Assembly: GCF_000005505.3 (NCBI RefSeq)
Contig: NC_016134.3
Span: 2,294,001-2,358,000 of the forward strand
DNA: 64,000 nt
Direction of reading: 5' to 3'
From: Brachypodium distachyon
Taxonomy: Eukaryota > Streptophyta > Magnoliopsida > Poales > Poaceae
Each line of letters opens with the position of its first letter. Positions within the stretch are counted from its first letter, which is position 1. The notes below the pieces were generated by a model, which saw only the letters and a program-made list of their open reading frames with translations, was not told the origin of the DNA and did not search any database. The position numbers and the translations under genes were made by a program. Shown here in pieces: positions 9,086-22,411 of this stretch.

Positions 9086-12000
9086 TTGATGTCGATCATG
9101 GAGCACGAGACTGCAAAGGCGGCGTGGGAGGCAATCCGGGTGTCGCGGATCGGTGAGGAGCGCGTCGTGGAGGCGCGGGTGCAGTCTCTGATGAGGAGAT
9201 TTGATCCTCTTGTAATGCAGGACGGAGAGAATGTGGCGGCATTCTCACGTCGACTGAATGCCCTAGTGGGGGAGATCCGGGGGCTAGGAGAAAAGCTACC
9301 GGAGAAGGCCGTCGTCAAGCGGCTCTTTGCGGCGATGCCGCGGAGGTTCTCCTCGATCATCGGTACGATCCAGCAGTGGGGAGACATGAAGACCATGAGT
9401 GTGGCCGAGGCGATCGGCCGCCTGCACGCGTTCGAGGAAAATGAAGAAGACAGCCAAGCCGTGCGCGGCACCGGCGACGTGCAGCTGATGCTCGTTTCCA
9501 AGGCACTCGAGTCACTGCTGAAGGGCAAGAAGATTGTGAATGATGCATCGTCATCGAGTACCGGTGGCAAGAAGGCCAACACTGGACGTGACCGTGCACC
9601 GGCTCAGCACGGCAAAGGTAATGATCGTGGTAAGCCACAGAAGAAGCATCGCAAGTTTGATAAGTCGAAGATAAAGTGCTTCAACTGCAATGAGATGGGG
9701 CATTTCGCCTCAGAGTGCAAGGAGCCCAAGCAGGAACGTGCACACTATGCCGAGCAGGATGACGGCGACCATGGAGTTCTCATGATGATAGAGAAGATTG
9801 AGGATCCAGTTTCTCCCGTGGCAGAGAGTTTTTCTGCCGTGGTAGAAGTGCAGGAGAAGGAGCCTGTCCAGATTGCTGCCGCGGCAGAGAAGCCTGTCGT
9901 GAAGCCCTGCCAGATTGGTACCGTGGCAGAGTATCCTGCCGCGCGGCAGCCAACCAGCTGTACCACTGAGATTGTGCTGCTGAACGAAGAGAAGGTGAGG
10001 CCACGGCTCGTCGGAATGCGCGAGCGTGATGCATGGTACCTGGATTCAGGGGCAAGTAACCACATGTCTGGCTGCAAGGAGTTGTTCCATGATCTTGATG
10101 AGTCAGTTGGCGGCAAAGTACGTTTCGGCGACAGCTCGGTTGTTGAAATCCGAGGGAGGGGAAAGGTGCTGTTTGAATGCATGAATGGAGAGCATCATAT
10201 TCTCACTGGTGTGTACTACATACCTCGCTTGAAGAGTAATATAGTGAGCCTCGGTCAGCTTGATGAGAATGGGCTGAAGACGGTCATTGTGCATGGATAT
10301 CTCTGGCTGTATGATCATGGAAGATTACTTGCAAAGGTGAAGAGGAACCGGTCCAGGCTGTATGTACTGAACACCACACGTGCCGAACCAGTGTGTTTAT
10401 TGGTGAAGGGATCGGAGAAGGAGTGGCTGTGGCATGCGCGCTTCGGCCATGTGAACTTCCGAGCGCTGCGTGACATGTCACGTCTGGAGATGGTTGAAGG
10501 ATTGCCACACATAGATCATGTAGAGCAGGTATGCGAGGCGTGTCTGGCAGGAAAGCAGCACCGCATGAGCTATCTAGCAACAGCACCGCTTGAGCTTGTG
10601 CACGCGGACTTGTGTGAACCATCACTCTGGCCACCCCAGGTAACAAGAAGTACTTCCTGTTGATGGTGGATGATTTTTCTCGGTATATGTGGATTGTGTT
10701 GATCAACAGTAAAGATCAAGCACTCGAGGCTCTGAAGAAAGTACAAATAAGGGCCAAGAAGGAGTGTGGCAGCAAGCTCATGTCGCTACGAACTGATCGT
10801 GGGGGTGAGTTTGTATCTGGTGATTGCGGGAGGCACTGCGATGGGCTCGGCATCAAGCATTTTCTCACGTCACCGTACTCGCCCCAACAGAATGGTGTCG
10901 CTGAGAGAAGGAATCGAACTATCGTTGAGATGGCCCGTAGTTTGTTGAAGAATAGAAACGTGCCCGGCAGGTTCTGGGGTGAGGCAGTCGTGACAGCGGT
11001 GTACTTGTTGAATCGTGCAATCACGAAGAGTGTCAAGGACAAGACTACCTATGAAGCCTGGCACGCAAGGAAGCCCAAGGTACAACATTTACGTACGTTT
11101 GGTTGTATTGTTCACGTAAAAGTTGTTAAGCCTCACCAGAAAAAGCTAGAAGATCGGAGTAGACCGATGGTCTTCATTGGTTATGATCCCACGGCCAAAG
11201 CATACCGTGCCGTGGAACCTGGCTCGAACCGGGTGACAGTGACACGAGATGTCGTGTTTGAGGAGGAGAAGGGGTGGAACTGGGAGCAGGGGAAGGAGTC
11301 CAACACAGATGGCGGCGATGCAACATTCACTGTTGTGTGGCCGACGATGCCTGCCGCGGCAGCATCGCGGCAGAACCCTGCCGAGGCAGTGCAGGAGACT
11401 GCAGCTGCCGAGACTCCTGCCGCGGCAGGATCTGCGGCAGGGCCCAGTACGACTACTTCGACTCCAGGGGCGCCGTGCAAGCATGCCGGCGTCTTGACTC
11501 GGCAGGAGGCCGGGTCACCTTCTTCGGCGAGCAAGGATGTGGGCTGCGCGACGCCCACATTCAGCACCTACGCAGCTGCCATTGATGCAGCAGCTGCGGG
11601 GGTGTCGTCAGGAGCGGCGCCGAGCACCGGCGCACCACCCTCGTACCCATCTGTTGGACTGCAAGGGATGCGGCCCTTGGATGAAATATATGACGAAACT
11701 AACGAGGTGCATGCAGAATATTCTGGTTTTGCATGCTTGCAGCCGAAGAACCAGGTGGTGTTGAGGAAGCTATGAAGATACCAGCCTGGAGAGAAGCCAT
11801 GGAGACTGAAATGCAGTCAATCATGGAGAACAGAACTTGGGAGGAAGATGTACTTCCAAGGGGACACAAAGCCATAGGTCTGAAATGGGTTTACAAAGTA
11901 AAGAAGAACTCCGAAGGTGACATTGTCAAGTATAAGGCGAGGCTTGTGGCCAAGGATATGCACAGCGACATGGAGTTGATTTTGATGAGGTATTTGCTCC

Positions 12001-13270
12001 TGTTGCGAGGATGGAAACTGTTCGTGTGCTGCTGTCCTTAGCGGCTCATGAAGGCTGGGAGGTGCATCATATGGATGTGAAGTCAGCATTCTTGAATGGA
12101 GATCTTGCCGAGGAAGTGTATGTTCAGCAACCTCCAGGTTTTCATGAACAAGGCTCTATATGGGTTGCGCCAAGCGCCTCGTGCATGGAATGCTAAGTTG
12201 GACAGCACATTGTTGTCACTTGGTTTTGAGAAATGTCCCATGGAACATGAGGTCTATCGCAGAAGAGAGGGGCAAAAGAATCTGCTAGTTGGCGTGTATG
12301 TTGATGATCTTATCATCACAGGGTCCGAGGTGGAGGTGATTAATGGTTTCAAGGACCAAATGAAGGCACTCTTCAATATGAGTGACTTGGGAAAGCTTAG
12401 CTATTACTTGGGCATTGAAGTGAAGTAGTCCAAGAATGGAATCTCAGTTTGTCAGGTCGGTTATGCACAGAAGATACTTGAGCATTTCGGCATGGGAGAG
12501 TGCAATGCTTGCACAACTCCAATGGAGAATCGTCTGAAACTGAGCAAGAAGAGCAGTGATCCTCCTGTTGACCCGACTGAGTACCGCAGTGTGGTGGGCA
12601 GCCTGCGCTACTTGGTGAATACACGTCCTGGCATTGCATATTCAGTTGGCATCGTCAGTAGGTTCATGGAGTCGCCGACCACTCAGCATATGGCTGCTGT
12701 TAAACACATTTTGAGATATGTAAAAGGTAAAGTCGGCTGTGGGTGTGTGCATGCAAAGAATGGTGACTCTGAAGCGAAGTTGGAGGGATTCTCTGACAGT
12801 GACTTAGCTGGTGACATTGATGACCGGAGAAGCACTTCCGGCATGGTGTACTTTCTGGGAAGTAATCTGGTCACTTGGGCATCGCAGAAGCAAAAGATAG
12901 TTGCATTGTCCTCGTGTGAGGCTGAATATATTGCTGCCTAGACGGCTGCATGTCAAGGAATTTGGCTCAGCCGCCTGCTTGGTGAACTGAAGAAACAAGC
13001 AACCCAGAAGGTAACTCTGAATGTAGACAATAAATCAGCTATTGCTCTCTGTCACAATCCTGTCCTCCATGATAGAAGCAAGCACATTGATACTCGGTAT
13101 CATTACATACGTGAGTGCGTGGAGGAGAACAAGATAGAAGTGAAACATGTCAGCACCGAGGAGCAGCTGGCAGACATTCTCACTAAGCCTCTTGGTCGTC
13201 TGAAATTCCTTGAGATGAGGGAGAAGATTGGCGTCCAGGAGGTAAAAGAGGGCATCAAGGTTAGGGGGTG
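9086..13270 (+). pseudogene. Copia Gag-Pol polyprotein, degraded
   Basis: In order: gag with a CCHC zinc knuckle (CFNCNEMGHFASEC, about 9679-9720); aspartic protease (WYLDSGASNHMSG, about 10036); the GAG-pre-integrase segment (WHARFGH); an integrase core after a frameshift near 10640 (RTDRGGEF, SPYSPQQNGVAERRN); a frameshift near 11730; reverse transcriptase in pieces (YVDDLIITGS at about 12300); and RNase H (SSCEAEYIAA). In-frame TAG codons lie at 12426-12428 and 12939-12941, and the frame can be followed beyond both to about 13270. The order protease, integrase, RT, RNase H defines Copia. The 5' part of gag is absent, so this copy is dead. Confidence 0.92.
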
Positions 13271-13273
13271 ATA

Positions 13274-13562
13274 TGTTGAACTTAACTTGATGCGCCTGGG
13301 TCTATTAGTTTGTTACAAAATAAGTTGCTAGTCTGTTTTTGCATCTTCTGTACAGGCACGATGTATAAGTGCCGTTTGTTTTTGTAGCACCTGGTCATCT
13401 TATCTGTCAGGTTGTTAGCTTTCTATTCTGCATGTAGATTAGATCGTGGCTAGCTCGGATCGTGGGATGGCACGTTCAGTAGTTGAGCTGGTAAACCGCG
13501 GATTGGTTTTCCATGTAACGGATCTTGGCCATCCGACAGAATAAAGAGAAGAGAAACAGAAA
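13274..13562 (+). repeat. Copia-1 3' LTR, left part
   Basis: Starts TGTTGAAC straight after the purine-rich tract and is cut at 13562 by Gypsy-1. Its continuation is 21414-21554. Confidence 0.8.
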
Positions 13563-14303
13563 TGTAACATCCCAAAAATTTCAAACTTTTACATATCCAT
13601 TGCATCCATAAGCACCATGCCACAATTGCATGTTTGAATTCAAAATTGAATCTCAAAAAGGTTTTAAAAGTTTTAATTTCAACTTAAACCCTAGGGTTTA
13701 CACCCATATGAGCTTTGGGTTTTCAAACCAATAGGTTTTATGTATAAAAGGGGTTTAATGCATATATAAGCTATCCCATAATTTTGGATAATTATTTGGA
13801 GTTGAAAAAGTAGTTTATTTAAATAGATATATAGCCTAGAGGCATTTATAGGGCAAATGTATTTTTATATATTTTATTTTGAGGGGAAAACTACTCCCAA
13901 AAGTTGTATCATGGTAGAACATGATTTTACAAATTTTCTGGAATTTATTTGGACCAATTTGGAGTTCAAAATCAAAAGATATCAAAGGAATAAGAAAAAC
14001 AGAAAAGGAAAAGGGTAAAAGAAAAAAAAAGAACGAACGGACCGGCCCGGCCGAATTGGGCCGAACCGGCCCAACTCCTCGCGCACGCCCGCCGCCCAGC
14101 CCACCCAGCGCCCGCCCCCGCTGACAGGTGGGGCCCACCTGTCAGGGCTTTCGTTCCCGAAGGAAACCGCCCGCGCCGCCGCCGCGATTCCCGGCCGCCG
14201 TCCCCGCGCGCTCGCCGCCGCAATCTCCTCCTCCGCCTTTCCTTTTGCAGCCCCGAGCGCGTCCTTTTAAGCCCCGCGACCCCCTCTCTCTTTCCCCCTT
14301 TCA
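13563..14303 (+). repeat. Gypsy-1 5' LTR, truncated (U3 part)
   Basis: Aligns with the first part of the 3' LTR at 18131 with only a few differences and a small length change near 14090. It ends at a junction with gag sequence (TTTCATAGGCTGCGACA), which implies one deletion event. Confidence 0.9.
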
Positions 14304-17300
14304 TAGGCTGCGACAGGGAAGCCGCTCTGTGTCAGAATATATTGAGGTTTTCAACCAACTGTCCCACTATGCACCGGACGATGTGAACACCGACGCCAAG
14401 CGCAGGGAGAAGTGCTTGGATGGTCTGAACGACGAGCTGTCAGTTCAACTTGCCGTTGCTTACACCCCGACCTACTAGTCCTTGATCGACAAGGCCATTA
14501 TTTTGGAAAGTAAGCTCACTCAAATGGAGAGCCGCAAGAAAAGACTTCACCAAGGAGGCTTTCACACTGGACCACACCAGAAACAGCGCAACTCCTATGA
14601 TGGAAGTGGCAGTTCCTCCTTAAGCAAGAACGGGAACCAGAACAGCTACCGCAGTGGGGGAAATAGTCACCACCACCGCCAGGGAAGCCAACGACACCAC
14701 CATCAGGGTGGCAATGTGAACCGGCACCATCAGCAGCACCAGCATCAGCAACAGCAACGGTTTGCTCGCCCAAGGCCCATCAATGGCAATGGCAATGGCA
14801 ATGGCATGAACAACGGCAATGGCCAGAACAGCAATGGTCAGAACCACAATGCCAACAAAGACATGAGCAAGGTGGGATGCTTTAAGTGTCACAAGATGGG
14901 ACACTACGCCACCAGCTGCCCGGACAACCAAGATGGCACTGGGAACAAGCCCAATCCATTCCAGAAGGGCCACGTGAATCACGTGGATGTGGAAGAGATC
15001 ATCGAGGAACCAGGTATCATACTTGGCACCTTCCACATTAATGCTTTTGAAGTACTAGTTCTGTTTGACACTGGAGCATCGCATTCATTCACTTCAAGAG
15101 TATTGGTAGAAAGAGGCAAATTACCCTCTAAGACCATGGCTAGACCCATGAAAGTGAACTCACCGGGTGGAACAATGCTAGCAACCCGACACTGTCGCCA
15201 GCTACCCCTAAGTATCGGGAGACACAATTTTCCCTCTGATCTCATAGTTATAGATTCCCGAGGACTGGATCTAATCCTGGGAATGGACTGGTTGACCTTA
15301 TATGAAGGATTAGTAGACTGTGCCCAGATAACTGTCACACTCACTACCCCAGACAAGAGACACATCCGGTACAAGTCAACCCACGAGCTTAAGAGACCCA
15401 AGGTTAATGCTCTTAAGGGGGTTAGCATGGACGAAGTACCAATAGTGAAAGAATACCCAGACGTATTTCTAGAGGAATTACCAGGCATGCCACCGGATCG
15501 TGATGTGGAGTTCCTTATTGAGTTAATGCCAGAAAGTGGACCCATAGCCAAGAGACCATATAAGATGGTTGTGGATGAGTTAAAGGAGTTGAAGAAACAG
15601 TTGGCTGAGCAATTGTCGAAAGGTTTCATTCGCCCCAGCTCATCACCATGGGGAGCACCTGTCCTGTTTGTGGAAAAGAAGGACAAGAGCCAACGGATGT
15701 GCATTGACTATCGTTCTCTAAATGAGGTGACGATAAAGAATAAGTATCCTTTGCCCATAATCAATGATTTATTCGACCAGTTGAAGGGAGCTCAAGTATT
15801 CTCAAAGATCGACCTGCGATCAGGGTATTTCCAGCTGAAGATCCGAGAGATGGATATACCCAAGACTGCATTCACCACTAGGTATGGACTGTATGAGTAC
15901 ACCGTGATGCCTTTTGGTTTGACCAATGCACCTGCATACTTCATGAACATGATGAACAAGGTGTTCATGGAATTCTTGGACAAGTTTGTCGTAGTTTTCA
16001 TAGATGACATCTTGATCTATTCCAAGAGCAAGGAAGAGCATGAGCAGCATCTGCGCATGATTTTGGAGAAGTTGAGAGCGCACCAGCTGTACGCCAAATT
16101 CAGCAAGTGTGAATTTTGGTTATCAGAAGTCAGTTTTCTTGGACACATAGTGTCAAAAGCCGGAGTAGCCGTTGACCCAGCTAAGGTTGCAGCAATTACA
16201 GACTGGGAGGCACCAAAGAACATCGGAGAAGTCCGTAGTTTCCTTGGACTTGCTGGATATTATCGGAGATTTATTGAGAATTTCTCTAAAATAGCGAAAC
16301 CCATGACGGAACTCTTGAAGAAGGAGAAGAAGTTTGCCTAGAACGAGTATCTGATGGGAAAGCATTGTGAGCTGTTTACTGACCACAAGAGTCTGAAGTA
16401 CATTTTCACTCAGAAGGAGTTGAATCTGAGGCAGAGAAGATGGTTAGATCTGATAAAAGATTATGACCTGAATTTACAATACCATCCAGACAAGGCTAAT
16501 GTCGTAGCCGATGCTTTGAGCTGCAAGGGCTATTTGAATGGACTAACAGCAGGAGAATTATCACCAGAGTTGTGCGAACAATTCAAAGACCTCAGACTGG
16601 AGATAGTACCGGAAGGTTATTTAGCCACTTCGGAAATACAGCCCACGTTGTTGGATAAGATTAGAGAAGCACAGAAGGATGACTCAAAAATAAAGGAAAT
16701 AAAAGAGAATATGCTTATTGGAAAGGCCAAAGATTTTCGTGAGGACGACCAGGGAACCATATGGTTCGGGAAACGCATTTGCGTACCGCAGGATCCAGAA
16801 CTCAGAAAGTTGATTCTGCAAGAAGCCCATGACTCACCGAATCCACCCTAGAAACACAAAGATGTACATGGACCTCAAGGAAACATTTTGGTGGTCCGGA
16901 TTGAAGCGTGACATCGCAGAGTTCATTGCCTTGTGCGATGTGTGCAACAGGGTTAAGGCAGAGCACCAGAAGCCAGTAGGATTGCTAAGACCGCTGCCTA
17001 TACCGGATTGGAAATGGGATAAAGTTGGTATGGATTTTATCACCGGTCTACCAAGGACCAGATCTGGATATGATTCTATTTGGGTAGTGGTCGACCGATT
17101 GACCAAGGTCGCCCACTTCATACCGGTAAAAACCACTTACACCAGCGCACAGTTAGTGAAACGCTACATAACCAGAATAGTGTGTTTACACGGAGTACCC
17201 AAGGAAATAGTTTCAGACAGAGCTACCCAATTTACCTCAAGATTTTAGGGACAACTACATGAGTCTCTAGGAATGAGACTAGAATTCAGCACAGCTTTTC

Positions 17301-18118
17301 ATCCACAGACGGATGGACAGACCGAGAGAGTAAACCAGATCCTTGAAGATATGCTGAGAGCCTGCGCTCTAGATTATGGATCCAGTTGGGATGACAATCT
17401 GCCGTATGAAGAATTCTCATACAACAACAGCTTCCAAGCCAGCATAGGAATGTCACCATTTGAAGCTCTGTATGGGAGAAAGTGCAGAACACCTTTGTTA
17501 TGGGATGGTGTAGGAGATCGTAGCCTATTCGGCCCAGACATGATAAAAGATGCCGAAGAAAAGGTTAGACTCATCCGAGACCGACTGAAGGTAGCTCAGT
17601 CAAGACAGAAGAGCTATGCAGATACAAAACGTAGGGAGGTTACCTATGAAGCTGAAGATAGAGCGTATCTCAGAGTTTCGCCGATACGCGGGGTGAAGAG
17701 ATTTGGTATAAAAGGAAAGTTAGCACCCCGTTTCATTGGACCTTTCAAGATATTGTGGCGACAAGGAGAGGTAGCCTACAAGTTGGATTTGCCGGAAGCA
17801 CTGTCCAATGTCCACAACGTCTTCCACGTATCACAATTGAAGAAGTGTCACCCCGAGATGGCCGACACACCCCTGAGGGATAAAATTCCACTTGAGGAAG
17901 TCCAGTTGCAGAGTGACCTCACCTATGAGGAGAAACCGGTCAAGATCTTGGATACAGCTGAGAGACAGACCCGATCCAAGACTATCAAGTTCTGCAAGGT
18001 CCAGTGGGACCATCACACTGAAGAAGAAGCCACTTGGGAACGCGAAGATGATCTTCGAGAAGACCACCCACACCTCTTTGCTAGCCACACCGAATCTCGA
18101 GGACGAGATTCATCTTAA
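14304..18118 (+). pseudogene. Gypsy-1 Gag-Pol, multiply interrupted
   Basis: Readable in order: rear part of gag; zinc knuckle ([14 protein letters not shown], about 14880); protease (FDTGASHSF, about 15066); reverse transcriptase ([10 protein letters not shown], about 16000); a deletion of roughly 70 codons at about 16341 that removes the start of RNase H; the rest of RNase H; integrase (HHCC region, [23 protein letters not shown]); and a chromodomain-like tail (EEATWERED). Nonsense TAG codons lie at 14476-14478, 16339-16341 and 17246-17248, and a frameshift near 16845. The same positions are intact in Gypsy-2, which makes the lesions easy to see. The stop at 18116-18118 lies in the polypurine tract. 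Confidence 0.93.
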
Positions 18119-18130
18119 GGGGGTTAGGTC

Positions 18131-21100
18131 TGTAACATCCCAAAAATTTCAAACTTTTACATATGCATTGCATCCATAAGCACCATGCCACAATTGCATG
18201 TTTGAATTCAAAATTGAATCTCAAAAAGGTTTTAAAAGTTTTAATTTCAACTTAAACCCTAGGGTTTACACCCATATGAGCTTTGGGTTTTCAAACCAAT
18301 AGGTTTTATGTATAAAAGGGGTTTAATGCATATATAAGCTATCCCATAATTTTGGATAATTATTTGGAGTTGAAAAAGTAGTTTATTTAAATAGATATAT
18401 AGCCTAGAGGCATTTATAGGGCAAATGTATTTTTATATATTTTATTTTGAGGGGAAAACTACTCCCAAAAGCTGTATCATGGTAGAACATGATTTTACAA
18501 ATTTTCTGGAATTTATTTGGACCAATTTGGAGTTCAAAATCAAAAGATATCAAAGGAATAAGAAAAACAGAAAAGGAAAAGGGTAAAAGAAAAAAAAAAG
18601 AGCGAACGGACCGGCCCGGCCGAATTGGGCCGAACCGGCCCAACTCCTCGCGCACGCCCGCCCAGCGCCGCCCGCGCGCGCCCGCCCCCGCTGATAGGTG
18701 GGGCCCACCTGTCAGGGCTTTCGTTCCCGAAGGAAACCGCCCGCGCCGCCGCCGCGATTCCCGGCCGCCGTCCCCGCGCGCTCGCCGCCGCAATCTCCTC
18801 CTCCGCCTTTCCTTTTGCAGCCCCGAGCGCGTCCTTTTAAGCCTCGCGACCCCCTCTCTCTTTCCCCCTTACTTCCCCAGCCAATCGCGTGACCACGCCG
18901 CCGAAATTCTTTGCCGGAGCCACACCCGCGCCGCCGCCTTTCTCCTTCGTCGCTGGTGAACCCTAAGGGTAAGCGCCGCCATTTTCTTCCCCCTCTTCCT
19001 CTACTCGTCCTTGCGCTTCTTTTGACGCGTGCCGTTTCTCCTTCCGTGCACCGCAGCGCCGCCCCGTCGCACCTGAAGCTCGCCGGAGTTCACCGCCCGC
19101 GCTGCCGCGTCTTCCTCGACCTAGGCGACGACCCCGACCGCCCGAGCCCACGCCGACCGCGCCCCCGTCTCCGCCGTGCCGGGCCGCCCTCGCCCGTCGC
19201 TTCCACGTCGCGCCCCCGTCGCCGGCACACCCCCGCACCGCCGTCCCCGTGCCCGCGCCGCCATCCCCTCCATCTCCGGTGACCGCCGCCGCCGCCGGTA
19301 AACCCTAGAACTCCCTTCGTCCGTCCGATCCGGATCCGAGGGCTAAGATTAGATCCCGTTTTAATTTTTAACCGAACCGGTACGCACCAATTAGATGCTG
19401 ACACGTGGCACCCGGATTTATAAAATAAAAATGTAATTTTTAATCCCCCGGAATTAATAAAAGGCACTTTTGCAGATAGGCCCCTGTAACTTCAAATTAT
19501 CATAACTTTAAATCTGTTTGGCCAAATTTAATGATCCACACCTTTTTGGAATCCTTAGGAGATTAGAATCTTTTGGCCCTGTCCACTTTCAATTTTGAAT
19601 ATTTGAATCACATTCAAATTACAGATTAGAGTTTTATGCCATTTAAATCATAACTAATTATTTAGAAGTCCTTTTTGAATGAAACCAGTGCCCAAATTTT
19701 TTTTTTATTGTCCTCTGTCCAATGGGACAGATAAATGAATATTTTGAATTAAATTACTTTGCAGATGCAAATAAAACCTTATTTTAGGGTTTAAAACCTA
19801 GCTTTTATTTTTGCTTAAAACCCTAATTGCATGTGCTTAATTCTCAAGGCCTTGGATCAGTAGATCACCCAAATAAAATAAACCAAACTCATGTCACATG
19901 TTTTGCATTGCATCATGGCATACATATTCTTTTGCTTGTATGGTGTGTTTATGTATGTGTATGTTTGCTTGATTGTATAGTTTTCTCGGAGAGCGAACTA
20001 TGTGACTGTGAAGAGTGTCTGAATACCAACTACTATCAAGGCAAGTTCACTTTGACCATCATCTCATTATTTTATTATGCACTAGATTTTATTAGTTGCA
20101 TTGTTAGGATTATTATTGTATTTATGCTAGCTATGATCTCTCCTAGTAGTATAGGATACATTTGCCATGTCCTCACCACCAATTGCCATCGTGGTAGTAA
20201 AATGTTATGCTACGTTAATATACGAGGGTGGTATTATTACAATGTGATACTATTGAATTACGAATATAGTTTTCCTAGTGTATGACAAACCTGGGTGGGC
20301 TGCTTTGAGGAAGTGGAGATGTATGCGACGTCAGGTCCATTTCTATGGGTCCATTTCTATGAGTCGTCTCGCCATTTCTATGGGAACGCCTGCGTTGCAA
20401 CTGAGGAATGCCACCCGGGGTAACCAGAGACTGGACTAGTTTCCTGTTTAGTAGCTTCCAGTACAACCACATGGTATTATGGGCTCTGCCAGGATGGATG
20501 TAAGAAATATGAACCCGGATCCGAGGTGACATCGGTATGTAGCAGTGTAGGTGGGGGCGCGTCCCTCAGGTGGTCTGGGGGATTATGTTCTGAAAATTCC
20601 TGTAGTCGATGCCGTTGCTACTCTACCCTGAGGACAGTAAGGGATTAACACGTCGATTTCTTGTGGGTAAAGTGTACCACCTCTCGAGAGTGCCAAACTA
20701 AGTACTTAGCTGTGTCCCCGGTTACGGACAATTATGAGCAACTAGATATTGGGGCTGTAAGGAAGGTCTCACTCATTCCAATTTCATAATAAAATGAATG
20801 GTTTGAACTGGGTAGGAGCATTGATGTTTCTACTCAATGTGCCTAGGTTAATAGGAGCATGGGTGTTTCTACCCCGTGTCCAATAGAATTCAAAACTATT
20901 TGTCTAGAAAATGATAGGATTTGAATAATGATGCTTTTATGCAAAATAGCCAAACCCCACTTAGCCAAACTATGCATGTACTTGGTAGGTCTTTTATAAC
21001 TCTAGTGAGCTTGCCAATACATTCAAATGTATTGACCACGTAGTGGCTGCAATTAACAATGCAGGTGGATCCGACGATGAGTGAGGTTCGTCGTTTTGTC

Positions 21101-21408
21101 ATGGGTCATGTGCTTACATTCCAACATGCTCTCACCTTGGAGTAGTGTGGCCCTTATGTTCTACCATTTTCCACTGCAGTATTTTGAAACATTGTTTTAC
21201 GATGTTGAAACAGTAATTGTTTTATGCTGGCCCCAGAGGTCATGCGAGGTTGTAAGTACTTTTAAATTCTAGATGTTGCGATGTAATAAAGTACTTTGAC
21301 CTTTGCTTCTGTATATTTCATCATGAAACTGTGTGTGCTAGTGAGTCGATCCAGGGACTAGCACAGTAAGCACAGAGATCAGTCCCTAGTAAGGGAAGGA
21401 TCGCTTCA
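18131..21408 (+). repeat. Gypsy-1 3' LTR
   Basis: About 3278 bp from TGTAACATCC to GCTTCA, homologous to the 3154-bp LTRs of Gypsy-2. Open frames inside it are not conserved between LTR copies and are not annotated as genes. Confidence 0.93.
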
Positions 21409-21413
21409 AGAAA

Positions 21414-21554
21414 AGCCGCAGTTGTTGCGCGCGGCACAAATCCTCCTGTGTGTTCGTGTGTTGCTCCTCAGGTAGGATAGCTACTGGGTGTTCGTGTGTG
21501 TCCACAGAGAGAGATTTGGTGAGATTGAGTTGAATCGCTGGTCCAGTTCTGACA
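21414..21554 (+). repeat. Copia-1 3' LTR, right part
   Basis: Sequence resuming after the Gypsy-1 target-site duplication. It ends near GTTCTGACA, which resembles the complement of the TGTTGAAC start. Confidence 0.55.
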
Positions 21555-22411
21555 CGTACACACAGGCGCACAAGCTGCCACGCGCTCTTTGTATACTGAG
21601 GTGATCCCATGCCACTTTGATATATGTTTTTCTGGGTTTTCAGTTTAGTTTGTTTTCTGAACCTGATTTTAAATTTCCTTAGTTTTCATTTATTTGTGCA
21701 TACATTTTTGAATTATTTTTACTAAAATGAAGACAAAAACTTCTGTACCTAATACTCCTTTTCGTCTAAATGGAGTATGGAGTATTAGGCAAGGGTAAAT
21801 TAGAGTTTTCGCATCTGTTTGTGTCCCTCCATCTGGACAAAAAAAAAGGAAAACATTCCTTTCCGCGCCGAAGCCTGCCAACGCGCCGCCTCCTCCACCT
21901 ATGAGCCCGCGCCGGCGCTCGTCTACCCGGTTACTCTGCAGGCTCTGCTGCTGCACGGCGCTCTTCTTGTTTCTAATAATTAATGCATGCGTCTTCGAGC
22001 TCCCCCTCTGTGCCGTCCTCCCGTCCAGCGTGGTGTCGACCAGACTGAGTGGCGCAGTTAGGGCTATGGCGCGAGTGGGATACCACGGCAGGGGGTGGCC
22101 ACCTTCCACTCCGGCTGTCCGGACGTGGAGGAGCAGGTGCGGCGACGATGTCGGTTTTGCTGTCATATTGCCACTGAGGACCTTACATGTGGTTCTCACG
22201 TGACCGAAAAATGAATGCACAAAAATTGCCACGGAGGACCTTACATGTGGGTCTCACATGTCAGTTTTACCGTCAAACTTGCTAATCCGATAGATTTGGC
22301 TTTTCTGAAAAAGATTACCTCAAAACCTAATTAAAGTGTTGCCAACCCTTAGACCCATATCCGATTGAAAGCCTAGCCCCAAAGCATGTAATTTTTTGAA
22401 ATTTACTGTCA
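21555..22411. other. Intergenic, short repeats only
   Basis: No gene supported. Contains a perfect 11-bp hairpin (CCTAATACTCC at 21748-21758 with its complement at 21779-21789) and a direct repeat of TTGCCAC.GAGGACCTTACA (about 22168 and 22227). Part of 21.60-21.72 kb resembles sequence next to the R copy at 28.8 kb. Confidence 0.55.

Larger units (their letters stand above)
13563..21408 (+). mobile_element. Gypsy-1, decayed Tekay/Del-like Gypsy retrotransposon, TSD AGAAA
   Basis: Starts TGTAACATCCC and ends GGATCGCTTCA, flanked by AGAAA at 13558-13562 and 21409-21413. It belongs to the same family as Gypsy-2 at 40.5-53.1 kb. The 5' LTR keeps only its first 740 bp or so and is fused to mid-gag, so the primer-binding site, the extra ORF and the gag start are gone. 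The 3' LTR is complete. Confidence 0.95.
9083..21554 (+). mobile_element. Copia-1 retrotransposon, 5'-truncated, interrupted by Gypsy-1
   Basis: Gag-Pol from mid-gag to the RNase H end (9086-13270), a polypurine-like AGGTTAGGGGGTGATA, then a 3' LTR starting TGTTGAAC at 13274. The LTR is split by Gypsy-1 (13563-21408) and resumes at 21414, ending near 21554. No 5' LTR is present; the element begins abruptly about 9083 after CACTA-derived sequence. The right end of the LTR (GTTCTGACA) is inferred because there is no second LTR to compare. Confidence 0.85.

Noticed and set aside
19827..20285. 152-codon plus-strand ORF
   Set aside because: Inside the Gypsy-1 3' LTR; composition and position give no support for a gene.
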